Positions 44,128-55,256 of a DNA stretch of 64,000 bases are shown in pieces. The stretch spans positions 1,873,488 to 1,937,487 of the forward strand of contig CM067511.1 of assembly GCA_034509495.1 (NCBI GenBank). Direction: 5' to 3'. A program made the translations under genes and the position numbers. The stretch's first letter is position 1; every line of letters begins with the position of its first letter. The notes under the pieces were generated by a model. The model saw nothing but the letters and a program-made list of their open reading frames with translations, was not told the origin of the DNA and ran no database searches. This stretch comes from Acestrorhynchus altus (lineage: Eukaryota > Chordata > Actinopteri > Characiformes > Acestrorhynchidae).

Positions 44128-44329
44128 AATGAGAAGGGAGGAGCTGTTCGCTCTCATTCCTTCTTTTTTCTTATTTCAGAATAAAAGTCCTGAGAAGGGA
44201 TAATACTGATACAGTTGCAGGCATGTATTTATTTTATTAGGTATGTGTGACTGTCTCCTTTAAATTTTTGTTTGATGAGTAAAAGTACTTCAGAAACCTC
44301 CCACAAAATTGGCCTTGGGTTCTAATGGT
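44128..44329 (+). mobile_element. TTAA-family repeat, copy 14 (deleted)
   Basis: GAGAAGGGAGGAGCTGTTCG, AATAAAAGTCCTGAGAAGGG, GATAATACTGATAC, then a jump to GGTATGTGTGACTGTCTCCT and CACAAAATTGGCCTTGGGTT, ending TCTAATGG. The middle ~250 bp is missing and no GC-box unit is present. Confidence 0.7.
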
Positions 44330-44459
44330 CCGTCTGAGCAATGTTGATCAGCATTTCTCTACATTGAGATTCTTGATTTGTACTCAAGGTTCCTCTCTGC
44401 CCTCCTACAGCTGTCCTTGAGTCACGACGCTTCCATCAGATGTCGGTTCGTGTATGTGG

Positions 44460-44545
44460 TTGATCCAGTGTACATCTGCATTAGGCCTGTATTTCACTTT
44501 GGATAAAAGCATCTGTCAAAACAAATACATGGAAATGTACATTTT
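44460..44545 (+). repeat. Retroposon 3'-tail-like sequence
   Basis: CACTTTGGATAAAAGCATCT, GTCAAAACAAATACATGG resembles the GGATAAAAGCGTCTGCTAAATG tail widespread in fish retroposons. No body is recognised upstream. Confidence 0.45.
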
Positions 44546-45400
44546 GAGCATTAGATGAGCAACAAGTGGTTTCATACGTGAGGGAAATCAAATCAAATCC
44601 GGATTGATCTCTTCAGTTCTAACCTTGAACATGTTTGAATTGAACAAGGTCAAATATAGCATATATTGAAGGGTAGAGCGTATACAGCTCTGTACTCCAG
44701 CTATGCGGCTGCCTGCAAGGCTCTCCTGTAGTGTATTATTTAGAGACTCGCTCTATGTTCCAGCAGCTGAGCTATAGTAACTGTCATCTGATTAATAATA
44801 CAATGGTAGGCGGCTGGCCCAATTGGTCACCGCTTCGTGATGTTCTCATGCCTACCTTTTGCACCTTCTGCATTCTAACAGGGGCAAAAAGCAGCTCGAA
44901 AATAGATGAAAGGAAAGTAGGAAAGTAAACCATACGTGGTTCTCCACTGACCTGTGCTGACTTGCCTGTTAATGAAATATGCTTTGCATCACTGGAGCAG
45001 AATTAATTAGAATGTTCTTCTGTCGTGAAATATGCTCTCGCTGGCAAACCTGACAGGTGAGCTGCAGCGGTGGCTGCGCTCGCATGCTCGGTAATGATAC
45101 AGAAAGAGGGAGTAACTAATGACTAATCCATGCCCCGCTGGTAGTTACGGTAGTTCCTTAACTAATGTCACACTTAGGCAGGTGTTCACAGTCCAGAACC
45201 ATGTGCACGATAATGTGGATAGAGTTTCAGTCTGGACTCAAGAGGACAACCAAGGACACCTTCGACATATTAGAACATCTGGAAATTTGATGTTCATTTG
45301 AACTATATTGAGAGATGGAGGTGATGTAACTACACATACAGTACAACTGAAGAAATGTCATGACAGGAATCATGTGCACTTTCTAGTGTCCTACGCATTC
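44546..45400. other. No gene seen
   Basis: Unique-looking sequence. Frames at 44731-44928 and 45119-45301 (+) have no domain. Confidence 0.4.
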
Positions 45401-45402
45401 CG

Positions 45403-45560
45403 GACACTTTATTAGAAACCCTAGCCAGTGAGTGAAAGCACATGGTTGGTGTTTCTAATAAAGTGGTCAAGACACTGCACCCAACACGCAAGGGCCCAAA
45501 GGCAGAACCCAACACACAACGGCCCAACAATAGGTGTTTCTGATAAAGTGGCCAATGTGT
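45403..45560. repeat. Inverted CACTTTATTAGAAAC repeats
   Basis: GACACTTTATTAGAAACC (45403-45420) faces its complement GGTGTTTCTAATAAAGTGGT (45448-45467), a ~67-bp hairpin. A third reverse copy, AGGTGTTTCTGATAAAGTGG, follows at ~45533. The core is the same as in the 18.1 kb minisatellite. Confidence 0.8.
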
Positions 45561-46379
45561 CTAAAACCATATAGGTGTTACTTACAGTTGCTCTTTTTAT
45601 TATTTTATTTTTCCAAAAAAAGGTTTGATCTGCCACTGATTTTGTCTGTCCTCCATGTGTTGCTTCTTTTGACAGGAAGAAGCAGTTCTATACCATTCGA
45701 TCTCATGTCCATTCTAAAATGTATCCTTCACTAGAGTCAAAGCAGCCTCCCCAGACCCTTATTTCTAGCTTAACCTAATTTGTTAAGGCTGGTAAAGTGT
45801 GTGACAGCATGCAAAATTAATGCAGCAGATTGGGCACTTCCATGCAAGCCAATCAATAATTTATGTGGGTGTATATGAAGTGCTCCTCAATGAGCATTAG
45901 AGTATGGATCTTCTGCGAACCCACATTGAGCCGTCCTTGATTTATTCACTTTTAAATAAGCATGGAAACTCTATTTTGGCTTCGTTTCTATATCCCCGTT
46001 CAAATTTCATCGCCTGAAGGTAAACTGGGTTTGGGTCAGCATTTATTTTACTGAAAGATACTTCACCAACTGTGAAAGCCAATTAAATGTGCTTGTGTTT
46101 TACTGTCAAAATTCCAATTTTCAATGAACTTTAACAGAGACGTAGAAAGACCAGAGAGATGACCTTTTAAAAGTCGGCTTGAATTTCTATTGATTTTCAC
46201 TGTGAATACCCTACACGACCGCAGTTGAACATTAGACTGAATGGCAGTTAATATATAGTTGTATTTTCTGTTCATATTCAGACCAACCCACTCCCAACAC
46301 CCGAAATCTACACGTCTATACAGATGCTGCAAAGCGCTCTTTGAACGATGCCACAGAAGGAATCATTTTTGATTACAGA
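45561..46379. other. No gene seen
   Basis: Repeat-poor, AT-rich. The frame at 46063-46332 (-) has no domain. Confidence 0.4.
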
Positions 46380-46535
46380 AAGAGATACGTGATGTGTGAA
46401 GGACCTTTTAAAGGTTGGAAGAAGTCAGTGTTAAGGCTTTTTACCATTTTAAAAGTTGGGGTCACAGCTCCTTTTTAAAGCCCTTCTAAGGCATTGCTCA
46501 AAGAACCATTTGTAGTACCGTTTTAAAGGAAATGA
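46380..46535. repeat. GGTTC/AAGAACC-type short repeat
   Basis: GGACCTTTTAAAGGTTGGAA, AGCCCTTCTAAGGCATTGCT and CAAAGAACCATTTGTAGTAC: reverse-orientation words of the 60.3 kb repeat. Confidence 0.45.
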
Positions 46536-47494
46536 GCACGATTCTGGAAAATGTTTGATTTCAACAGCATCACAAACACACCCCTCCTTTCAGTCCCACC
46601 CCCTAAATTCACGCCCATGCATTGCCAAGGTAATGTCACAGAGCTTCCAGATAAAGACAGCAAACACAGATAGTTCAAATGCAGCACTCAAAACACGGCG
46701 GCCCAAACACAAGCGGACGACCGATTTCAGCAAACTTCCCCCACCGATCAAACAGGAACTAAGCACCGTCCTCTTTTCATGTCCTTTAGCTTTCAGAGGT
46801 CTCTCCACAGTACAAACACTGTCTTTTTGTTAGGCTTTTTTTAGGTTCTTTAACTGGTTCCATTCTTATACAAACCCTGATCTTGTTCAGCAAACCACTC
46901 TGCATTTACCCCAGTTTTATGGAACTAAGGATATGTCTCAGAGTACGTTATCAACAGAGGGCGCTGCACAGCATCAGTAAACGGAAGTGAGAAGACAGCA
47001 GTGCATATAGGCGACCTGTGTTTGTTCTGTTTCAGGTGTTTGTTTTTCTCCAAAACATGGATCATGGATCAACTTTTGGTGATAAGTAGGCGTAGAAGAC
47101 GACGCCATGTGAGGCAAAATGGTATATCATTGCTACTGTAACCTACACACACAGCAGTTCAAGATGAGAAACCGAGAACTTTTCAGGTTCCGGAACCTAT
47201 TTTCTTTGGTGGAAATGCGCCAAAGGTCTGTGAACCGGAACAGAACCCATTCCATGTTGGTGGAAAAGGGCCCTTTTTGTGCACCTGCATGTTCTCTCCC
47301 CTGACCCTCCACTTTCACTGTCCTGTGCTTAACAGGAATGCCCCCTGCTGCTGATGAGCTGTAACAGTCAGACCAAGACGCTTCCTGAATTTCCGATTCA
47401 CAGAGCCCGGGCTGAGTATCAACACTTTTTTTTTCCAGTGTGCAAACAGACCAGAGTGCCAGTGGATCATGAGGACACATCCACTTCACATCAG
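46536..47494. other. No gene seen; degenerate short repeats near 47.2 kb
   Basis: GGTTCCGGAACCTATTTTCT and GGTGAAAATGCGCC-like words at ~47190-47270 suggest a decayed MITE. Frames at 46555-46833 and 47133-47489 have no domain. Confidence 0.35.
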
Positions 47495-47540
47495 TCTATG
47501 AAAACATCCCACAATATTAGCCTGGAGCTCTAAAGGTTAA
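47495..47540 (+). mobile_element. TTAA-family 3' terminal fragment
   Basis: GAAAACATCCCACAATATTA, GCCTGGAGCTCTAAAGGTTA ending in TTAA at 47537-47540. Only the last ~45 bp of the element. Confidence 0.65.
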
Positions 47541-47554
47541 ACGTGGTACCATTT

Positions 47555-49010
47555 AGTTAGTTAGTTTCACTTATACAGCACCTTTCAAGACACCCAAAGA
47601 TGATTCACAGTCAGAACTCGACACAACCACGCTCAGCCAATACATACCGGAAAGAATGCGCTCTCCACCGGAAATGACCATCCACCTGGAGAACTGCATC
47701 GAGCCCTGGAGGGTTTGCCCTGGACAGAGCGCCAATCCACATGTGTGGAAATTTTCAGAACATTTGAGGAAACATCTCACTGCTCATTCATTAGAAATTC
47801 CATTATTATGATCCCAGTGTCTATGTTCTCTTTGGTTCAGAGAGTTGGGCCTTGGTTCCTCTCAGTGGTTCTTCATTATGTTCTTAATGACAGTTTCTCC
47901 TTTTGAGTTTTGGATCCTCTCAAATGTTCTTTCTCCTATTCTGTGGGAATTTCTTAATTTCATTGGTTTTTCTAATGCTCTGACAGTCTCTCTTTTTGGA
48001 TTCTCTCTGTAATTCTTGCTTATGCTATTGGAGGGCATTTTTTTAGCCTTGGTTCATGTCAATGGTTCTTCCTCATGTGCTTAAATAGTTTTGGGTCTTT
48101 TCAGAGATTCATCTTCAAGCTTTTAGTGGGACTCCATTGTTAAGTCTTGGATCCCCTCATTGGTTCTTGTAGGGAGAATCAGTATAATGAAAAGTGTTCT
48201 CAATTTTCTCAAAACTTGATTTAGCAAATTGAGAATAATTAGACTAAAGTCACTGATTGAATTAGTTAGACTTGGTACCAGAGCAATTAGCTCACTTCTC
48301 GTACCCACACATCATCTGGTAAATCAGCCCACGCATCAAATGATCTTGGAGTAGATCATCTTTCAGAACATTTGAAGAAACATCTCAGTTCACTGATTGG
48401 AAATTCCAGTCACACCTTACTGTGTGTGTTTCCTTTTGCCAATCTATGTCCATCTGTGTCTAGGTTCTCCTTGATTTAAAGTCATCGATCTTCTCAGATG
48501 TTCTTCCTCAATGATTTAAAAAAGTTTCTCTTTTTTGAATATTGGTTCCTCAGTGGTTCTTACTCGTGTTCTTGAGGAGTTAACTTTTTTTAGTCTTGGC
48601 TCCTCTTAGTGGTTCATCCACATGTCCTTGAGGAGTTTCTCTTTTTGAGTTTTGGTTCCTCTCAGTGGTTCTTCTCAGAGTTTCTCGTTTCGAGTCCGAG
48701 GTTAGTATCATTTTAGCGAAATAGGAATTTGCATGAGGAATATTTTTCTTCCTTTCCAGTCAGTGCGTGAGTAAGCAAGTTGACAGTAATTAGGCTAATT
48801 AGACTGGTTGAATTGGTTAAACTTGGTACCAGAGCAATTAGCTCACGTCTCGTACCCCCACATCATCTGGCAAATCGGCAGGCACCACGAGTCCCACGCA
48901 GTAAATTATCTTGGAGCAGATCGTCTTTTAGAACATTAGAAGAAACATCTCACGGCTCCTTCATTGGAAATTCCAGTCACACGTTCCAGTGTGTGAGTTC
49001 CCTCTTGCCA
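47555..49010. repeat. Triplicated ~570-600 bp segment with GGTTCCTC subrepeats
   Basis: The block AGAACATTTGAGGAAACATC recurs at 47754, 48362 (GAAGAAAC) and 48926 (TTAGAAGAAACATC), 608 and 564 bp apart. A second block, CTTGGTACCAGAGCAATTAG, is at ~48272 and ~48831. Between them are many loose ~60-bp repeats of TTGGTTCCTCTCAGTGGTTC and GAGTTTCTCTTTTTGAG. No protein is encoded; the frame at 47571-47780 (-) lies in another dispersed repeat. Confidence 0.75.
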
Positions 49011-49999
49011 ATCAGAGGAAAAAGGAAAAACTCCAGAGGAAACACAATACTTTTTTTGAGCTGTTCTCTGGCACCGAAACAAGCCCTGCGAACACAAAAC
49101 ACAATCCAAACATGCTGTTTTTGAACAGAAGCTCATTTAAAATGCTGCAAGGTCTTTAAGGGAGTTACGCATAATATTTGAGAATTCAGGAAATACAAAG
49201 CAATTATGAGTGCTTTCCAGGCGGAGGCGAGGGGATTATGTCGGTTGAAAGAAGAAAGTGGACGGGCTCATTAAAGCAGTTCTAGGCGTAGGCATAGCTG
49301 GGAGCATCGCACACATCTAAAACGATTACTTACAACTGTTATTGCGGCCGCAGTGGGTCAGAGTGTCATTTGTTAAACGTCGACTCATTTGTTAAATGCA
49401 TCTCATAACCATGCTGAAAGATATATAGCCCCCAACAAGCAGGCACAGCATAGCCTCTATTATGACCCCGAGATACAGTTTTTCTCGAGGTAGCGTTATG
49501 CATGGCGGGATTGCTTATGCCGTTTTTGTGAGTCCCCACAGGCGAAAGAACAAAGGCATCTGGAGGAACATATTTTCATGCCATTATGAGAGGAATTAGA
49601 ATGTGAAATGGATGAGGAGTCTCCAGCTTCTCCAGAGTGAGGCTGCAAACAGACACTCTTTGTGGACTTCCCAACCTTGGGAGCACTGTGTCCACACAGT
49701 GCTATAAAAACAAATCTGTTCTCCCACATTGAGCATCGCAAATAAGCCTTTCAGAAGGTATCGTTTAACGGAGTTCATCGTTAATCAATGTAACAAATTA
49801 TATTCACTTAATAAAATCATTAGATTAGAATCCGGAGACACCTCTAAGCTTAGAAAAGTCCCCAACAGTCACAACTAATGATCAACAGATACAGTACTGC
49901 ACCCCTCGTCAACAACAGTTGCACACAGAAGGATGAGGAACAATAAGTGATTAATATTTTAGACTGATCTCGGTATGGAGTTGTACAGGTTCCTAATGG
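49011..49999. other. No gene; candidate conserved block 49190-49780
   Basis: Repeat-free, with AAGCAATTATGAGTGCTTTC, GGGATTATGTCGGTTGAAAG, TATTTTCATGCCATTATGAG and ATCTCATAACCATGC. Minus frames at 49496-49778 overlap in two frames and look non-coding. Confidence 0.3.
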
Positions 50000-50315
50000 A
50001 TGCACCTTGAATGTTCTCACTCAGTTCTGCAGGTGGGGATGGAGTGTTGATAGAGCATCCCACACATTTTCAATCGTGGATCGGATGCGACTACTGGAAT
50101 AGCGCACACATGGATCCCCAAAGAGGGATTCATCACTAAAGATGACCTGCTGCCAGTCGGAGTGACTCCACAAGAGTCTGGCATGACACCATTGCAGTCT
50201 TTGGTAAGTTGACATGGTGTTAAGGTCAGTCATCACAACAGTCTGTGTACATGTGTGCAGCCATCTACCAGTGGTACTCTGACACCAGCATGACATGCAC
50301 ATGTCGAACAATCCA
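50000..50315 (-). pseudogene. Internally deleted Tc1-like transposase
   Basis: The 96-codon minus frame reads STYQRLQWCHARLLWSHSDW, QQVIFSDESLFGDPCVR, then jumps to RIRSTIENVWDALSTLHP. FSDES holds the first catalytic aspartate and (P/S)TIENVWD the final glutamate of the DD-E triad. The ~100 residues between them, including the second D, are absent, yet the frame stays open. It belongs to a different Tc1 lineage from the GGSVMVW and HGGGCIM remnants. Confidence 0.75.
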
Positions 50316-51149
50316 TTAGTTCATGTAGGTCTCCCAGACCCTTCATGTCACTGGTACATGCCTTCTATCCACTGCCACCAACAGCGTACATTGATAAGAC
50401 CATCCCACTTCCTGGAGTCCTATGATGCAACCCCTCTCGAACACTTCCAACTCACATTGCTTCGTAACTCTTCTCCCACACATACTTCACTTGCAAAGGA
50501 TGCTACCAACACAAACGCATGAGTCAGAATTGGAATGCACAATGTAACGACCTAATTTACAGTAGTCAGTCAGGTAGAGCGATAAGACCCGTCCTTACTT
50601 ACATCGCATGCAAAGACAATGAAGAGTAAATCATTCACACGCCTCACAATGTCAAACCTACCTACTATCTGTCAGCTGATTCCTACTGGCTGCAGCTATT
50701 TTGGGTGCATCTGGGGGCAGCTACGATGAGTTGAAAGAGGTGGTCTTCAGTTTGCATTTAAAAGAACAGAGAGCGAGCGACTCAGTTGTTCAGACACCAT
50801 TAGAAGTTCATTCCAACACCTAATAAATTCATCGAACTTCGATACTGTCTGTTTGTCCTGGCCAAATGATATATTGATTAAGCCCTGCTGTAAAATGTGC
50901 AGCAAATTTTATTACATTATCTCCTATCTCTCCAGCATCATATAAAATTCCCCTTGTCCAGTACTCCAGTTAAATTAAACCCTCTTGTGAATGTTGACCA
51001 CGGCATTGACCACAGGTTCGAACCCAGAGGCTTTCCTATCTGAATAATAACACAGGATGGTACTGATCCGTGCCAATGTCCTGAGATAAAAAAAAAAAAA
51101 ATAGCACATGGGATGAGTGGTTTAGGGATGCCTTAAGAATGACAGTGTT
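50316..51149. other. No gene seen
   Basis: Unique-looking. The frame at 50295-50522 (+) starts antisense to the transposase; the rest has no domain. Poly(A) of 13 at ~51089. Confidence 0.4.
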
Positions 51150-51312
51150 GCAGTGTTCCACCTGGTCTCTATATTTTTGGAATGTGGTAGAAAGGGAGAC
51201 ATGCAGAGAACGTGGAAAGATAAAGATAGGGCCCCAAGGCTCTAGATAAAGCCTCAAACCCGAGACCCCAGAGTTTGGAGGCAAATATGCTAACCATTGT
51301 GCCACCCAGTGC
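51150..51312 (-). mobile_element. tRNA-derived SINE, second family (minus)
   Basis: Read on the minus strand: GGGTGGCACAATGGTTAGCA, TATTTGCCTCCAAACTCTGG, GGTCTCGGGTTTGAGGC (B box like), then CACGTTCTCTGCATGTCTCC and ACATTCCAAAAATATAGAG. This is the GGCACGGTGG-C-CA fish SINE with its TGTTCTCCC-GTGTC body, decayed. Confidence 0.65.
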
Positions 51313-51317
51313 ATTGG

Positions 51318-51430
51318 TCACGTCCAGGCAGTTGTGGAATTGTGGAAAAGGAACCAGCCTTGTCACATGAAGGTTACTGGTTCAATTTCTGGCAATTGTT
51401 CCACTGTTCAACAAATGGAGCCAATCAGCT
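51318..51430 (+). mobile_element. tRNA-derived SINE head (plus)
   Basis: CAGTTGTGGAATTGTGGAAA (A-box region), GGAACCAGCCTTGTCACATG, AAGGTTACTGGTTCAATTTC (B box). Same family as 25.9 kb, truncated after the head. It lies head-to-head with the preceding SINE. Confidence 0.6.
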
Positions 51431-52074
51431 TGCTGATTACAATGTGAGCAGAGGAAGTATTAGAATAGCACTGGATCATAATGCAGTTAGATATTATGAT
51501 GTTCCAGACCTTGACTTGACTGTCTCTAAGCTGACCGTGCTAGACTCCTGTTCACTGACGTACCATTTGAGAGACTTTTATTTTAAAAAGCGTAGAGGCA
51601 ATGTATAGCAATAAACTCAACTACCAGCATGATTTTAGAGGTAAGAGAAAAACCCAAGTACCTCCAAGGAAGCTTCAACCAACATGTGGAGAACACTACC
51701 TGTGGTGCCAAGGTGCCACCCTGCTTTCATGTCATCAAAGATTAATCTTGTTCTTTTTAATCATGAGGCACATTTTCAGTTCTGGATCATATTGATTTGT
51801 TCTTAAGGAATGTCTTTAATGTTTTATTTTTTTATTTTTTTATTTTTTGCTGCGAGATGATGAAGGCAAGCATGTTTCACCGCGACAGAGACACATTGAG
51901 CTAATTTAAAAAGAGTAATTGAGTTATTCTTGGTGCTTTACTGAGGAGATGCTAAAATGTAGAAGTCCTCCCAGTGCCACAGAAGAGCTTCCCAACTGGA
52001 TTAGGTGTGTGAATGATCCAGTCCGTAGGAGAAGCCACTCTTACATGCTAGACAACCATAACCTTTCCTTGGCT
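51431..52074. other. No gene seen; T-rich TTTTA patch at ~51818-51848
   Basis: Unique-looking. Frames at 51297-51795 (+) begin in the SINE and carry no domain. Confidence 0.4.
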
Positions 52075-52126
52075 TTATAACTCAGGATCAGAGTAACCTA
52101 CAAACGAGTACACACAAACTACAAGG

Positions 52127-52205
<79 letters not shown>

Positions 52206-52829
52206 AAACAATTTAAAGGAGCTTCCAGTGCATGTTTACTGCTCTCTCCACGTGTACATGTTCAACCTGCATACAAAGTGTGACTGATCAGTGAGAGGGG
52301 GCGGGGCTAATGACATCACTGACCTTTGATATTGTGTTATAAATGTGAATGGAGGGGCTGTTTGCGCTCTTTCTTTGCTCACACAGTGTTCAAATTTCAG
52401 AATAAAAGTCATGAGAAAGTGAAAATACAGAACCATGCCTAAATAACAAAAATAATAAAGAATATTCAGGGATTTTATTTTATTTGGACCACTGTTGACT
52501 ATTTTGGAAAGCATATGTCCAGCATACATGTCCTTGTCAAGCTAATCATTACAAATAACTAAGCATTTCTACATTTTCAGCTAAAAGTCACTCAGTATTA
52601 TCAATTTCCAACCGGATTTCTGAGTTGTTAGATGGTCATATTCATACAAAGGTTTAAATTTGATTAAATCTGATTAAATTTACCTGCCAATGAAGACAAC
52701 TTTGAGTAGCCTAGGATCTCCTAACAACATCAGGCATGTGTGAATGTCTCCTTTTCAAAAGTTTGGAGAATAAAAGTGCGTCAAACTTCAAAGCATCCCA
52801 CATAATTGGCCGTGAATTCTATAAATTAA
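52075..52829 (+). mobile_element. TTAA-family repeat, copy 15 (nearly full, AT insertion)
   Basis: CAGGATCAGAGTAACCTAC at 52084, a 72-bp (AT)n at 52131-52202, AAAGGAGCTTCCAGTGCATG, one GC-box unit (~52300), TGACATCACTGACCTTTGAT, AATAAAAGTCATGAGAAAGT, GCCTAGGATCTCCTAACAAC and a final TTCTATAAATTAA with TTAA at 52826-52829. Confidence 0.85.
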
Positions 52830-53779
52830 AAGTTATTGTGCTCACATTATAACGGATGTATAAATATACAGATGCACTTGAGTTCAAAGAGTGCAAATAA
52901 GCTGTTTGAAATGGTGTTAATTTTGTAGATTATAATAAATCAGACGGTTGTCTGTTTTTTCGAGGTGAAGTTGGTGCTATATTCTCAGAATTGTTCCAGC
53001 GCTCTTTAAAACCAAGCAACAGTTGCTATGCACGGATGAATGTGTAGGTGGAGCTTGAATTTATCCATTAGTCCAGATTGAAAACGATTACCTATAAATA
53101 CATTTTCTGCTAATTGTTCTTGAAGGAGGAACATTTCATCTGCCGCAATAATAGGACCATGTGCTCGTGGGGGTTTACTGGGGCCCAAGCATTTTCAAAG
53201 GACGTATTGAAGTGACTACCAGAAAATCGTGCCGTTAACCATATTATCGTGTGACTTCCCAGAAAAAGGCCACGAGTGACCAGAAACTTGACGGGCAAAG
53301 CGAAATATCATCATGCTGCACACAGAGCCTGACCGTAATGTCAGAAATAGGCATTTCTAACAAGATTACTCGCCTCATCTGCCAGCTCTAAATGCATGCC
53401 CCCTCATTCTCTGCTTTTCACTGGGGTGCGAAAACACAAATGCATCCGCATGAGCTTACGAAAAAAAGAATTCTTGATAAATACACTTATCTACTCATTT
53501 GCAAATTAAATGGCATTTGCCCTTCTCTGGGTAATTTCGTTCCAGCTCGGCAAAGACACCACATCCCTCTCCACTGCAGACAGACAATTTCATTACTTCA
53601 GCAATAGCAGCAGCTGTAAATTCAAACCGGTCTTGAGAGCAGCCACCCAGAGAGGGCCTTGGGGGCAGAAAACCTTTCTTTATGCCGTCTGTAATCTGTC
53701 CCCAGCCCAGGAAGACAGAAAGAAGGATTGCAGGATTGTTCATTCCACTTTAATGGTAGCACCAAAGGCAGGTGGTTGA
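52830..53779. promoter_or_regulatory. Repeat-poor block; candidate conserved element 53380-53650
   Basis: 53380-53650 has GCTCTAAATGCATGCCCCCT, AATGCATCCGCATGAGC, GATAAATACACTTATCTACT and TTTGCAAATTAAATGGCATT, suggesting POU, GATA and homeodomain sites. Frames in both directions are present but incoherent. Composition call only. Confidence 0.25.
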
Positions 53780-54135
53780 CTTTTTTTTTTTTTTTTTGTC
53801 CTCTTTATCATTCTGAAGAATATCTTCCTGGAGAATAAAATATCCGTTGTCACTTAAATCGTGGCGCCCATGTTAATTAACAGCAGCCCAAATAAATTGC
53901 AGTCAAATAAATGGCCATTGATTCACAACTGTGTGTCACATTAAGTCTGCGCTGCAAAGTTAAATATGCTCTGCCTCACTGACTTAACTCTCATTTCCCA
54001 CGTGGACCGTGAAATATTACACTCATAGACAAAATAAATAAATAACACCGAACTCGACCTGCAGTTGGGTTTCAGGCAGTTATGTAAATGAGTACAGGTG
54101 TGGCGTCATTAGACGCAGGCTTTTGTCACAAGAGG
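53780..54135. promoter_or_regulatory. Poly(T) then candidate conserved element
   Basis: Poly(T) at ~53781-53797. Then 53850-54030: GTGGCGCCCATGTTAATTAA, CAGCCCAAATAAATTGCAGT, CAAATAAATGGCCATTGATT. Dense in TTAATTA and CAAATAAA words and free of repeats. Confidence 0.25.
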
Positions 54136-54141
54136 GCGTAT

Positions 54142-54520
54142 TGGTACGAGTGGATCAGACGCAGCAGTGCTGCTGGAGTGTTTAAACAGCGTCCACTCGC
54201 TGTCCACTCTATCAGACACTCCCACCGAGTGTCTCCACCTTGTAGATGTAAAGTCAGAGACAGAAGCTCATCTGTTTCTGCACAGTTTGTGCTGGTCGTC
54301 CTCTAGTCCTTCATCAGTGCTCACAGGACGCTGCCCACAGGACGCTGTCGGCTGGATGTTTCTGGTTGGTGGACTGTTCTCGGTCCAGCAGGAACACTGA
54401 GGGGTTTAAACACTCCAGCAGCACTGCTGTGTCTGATCCACTTGTACCAGAAACACACACTAACACACCACCACCGTGTCAGTGTGACTGCAGTGCTGAG
54501 AATGACCCACCACCCACATC
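54142..54520 (+). mobile_element. Palindromic dispersed repeat, copy C with inverted centre
   Basis: Inverted arms: TGGTACGAGTGGATCAGACG (from 54142, to TTTAAAC at 54187) and GTTTAAACACTCCAGCAGCA to CTTGTACCA (54404-54449). The ~215 bp between them (TCCACCTTGTAGATGTAAAG, CTAGTCCTTCATCAGTGCTC, GGACGCTGTCGGCTGG) runs opposite to copy A at 10.8 kb, whereas the distal flank (CACACACTAACACACCACCA) keeps the same direction. Confidence 0.75.
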
Positions 54521-54744
54521 ATAGCTGAACAGGGTTCTGTATCAAAGCAAATGAATGCAAAGTTGAACGGAAGGGGAAAATATGGTAGGAAAAGGTGCAC
54601 GAGCAACAGAGATGACCACAGGCCATCAAGAAAAGTGGATTCAAGAACTTGGGAGAGCTTCATAGGTAGTGGATTGAGGCTGGTGGGTATTGATTTAATG
54701 TAAAATAGAGTCTGAAATGAGGAATCGGTCACACACTCACTGAA

Positions 54745-55045
54745 AGCTTCAGTGGCCTTTCCAGTCACCAAATCTTAACCCAGTGGAACGCGTTTGGAAG
54801 GTGGTAGAGGGAGAGACTCAGGATCTGCAGGATTCGTGTGACACAATTGGGTCACCATGGACCAGAATCTCAAGTGATTCCAGCCTCTTGTGGAACTGAA
54901 GCTGTGTTGAGAGCAAACGAAAACCACAGGCGATGTATTGATAAGAATGTCTTACTGATTCTACCTGACGAGTGTTTAGGCATAAAGTCATCTACAGGAA
55001 CAAGTTTGGACACAGCTACACTTTTCAATCCTTAAAGGAAACCTT
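54745..55045 (+). pseudogene. Tc1-like transposase 3' end
   Basis: Translation gives WPFQSPNLNPVERVWKVVEG, the WP-QSPDLNPIE-LW block with the catalytic glutamate (E of PVERVW). Downstream DNA ACCAGAATCTCAAGTGATTC and GAAGCTGTGTTGAGAGCAAA corresponds to the transposase C-terminus. Earlier domains are absent. Confidence 0.7.
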
Positions 55046-55256
55046 ACAAATGAATGTCTGTCCAGTTCTGTATTAATGGATGTTTATTCTATTAAAAACA
55101 CAAGAATAACAGGCACAATCCCATCAGAGATCATCTCACTATATGAAATTATACTAAAGTGCTTTATTATATTTTAGAAATATTAGATCTATTCACCATA
55201 TTGAGGTTCTCCCTGGACAGTAGAATCAACTCCAACAAAAGCAGAATAAACTCTTT

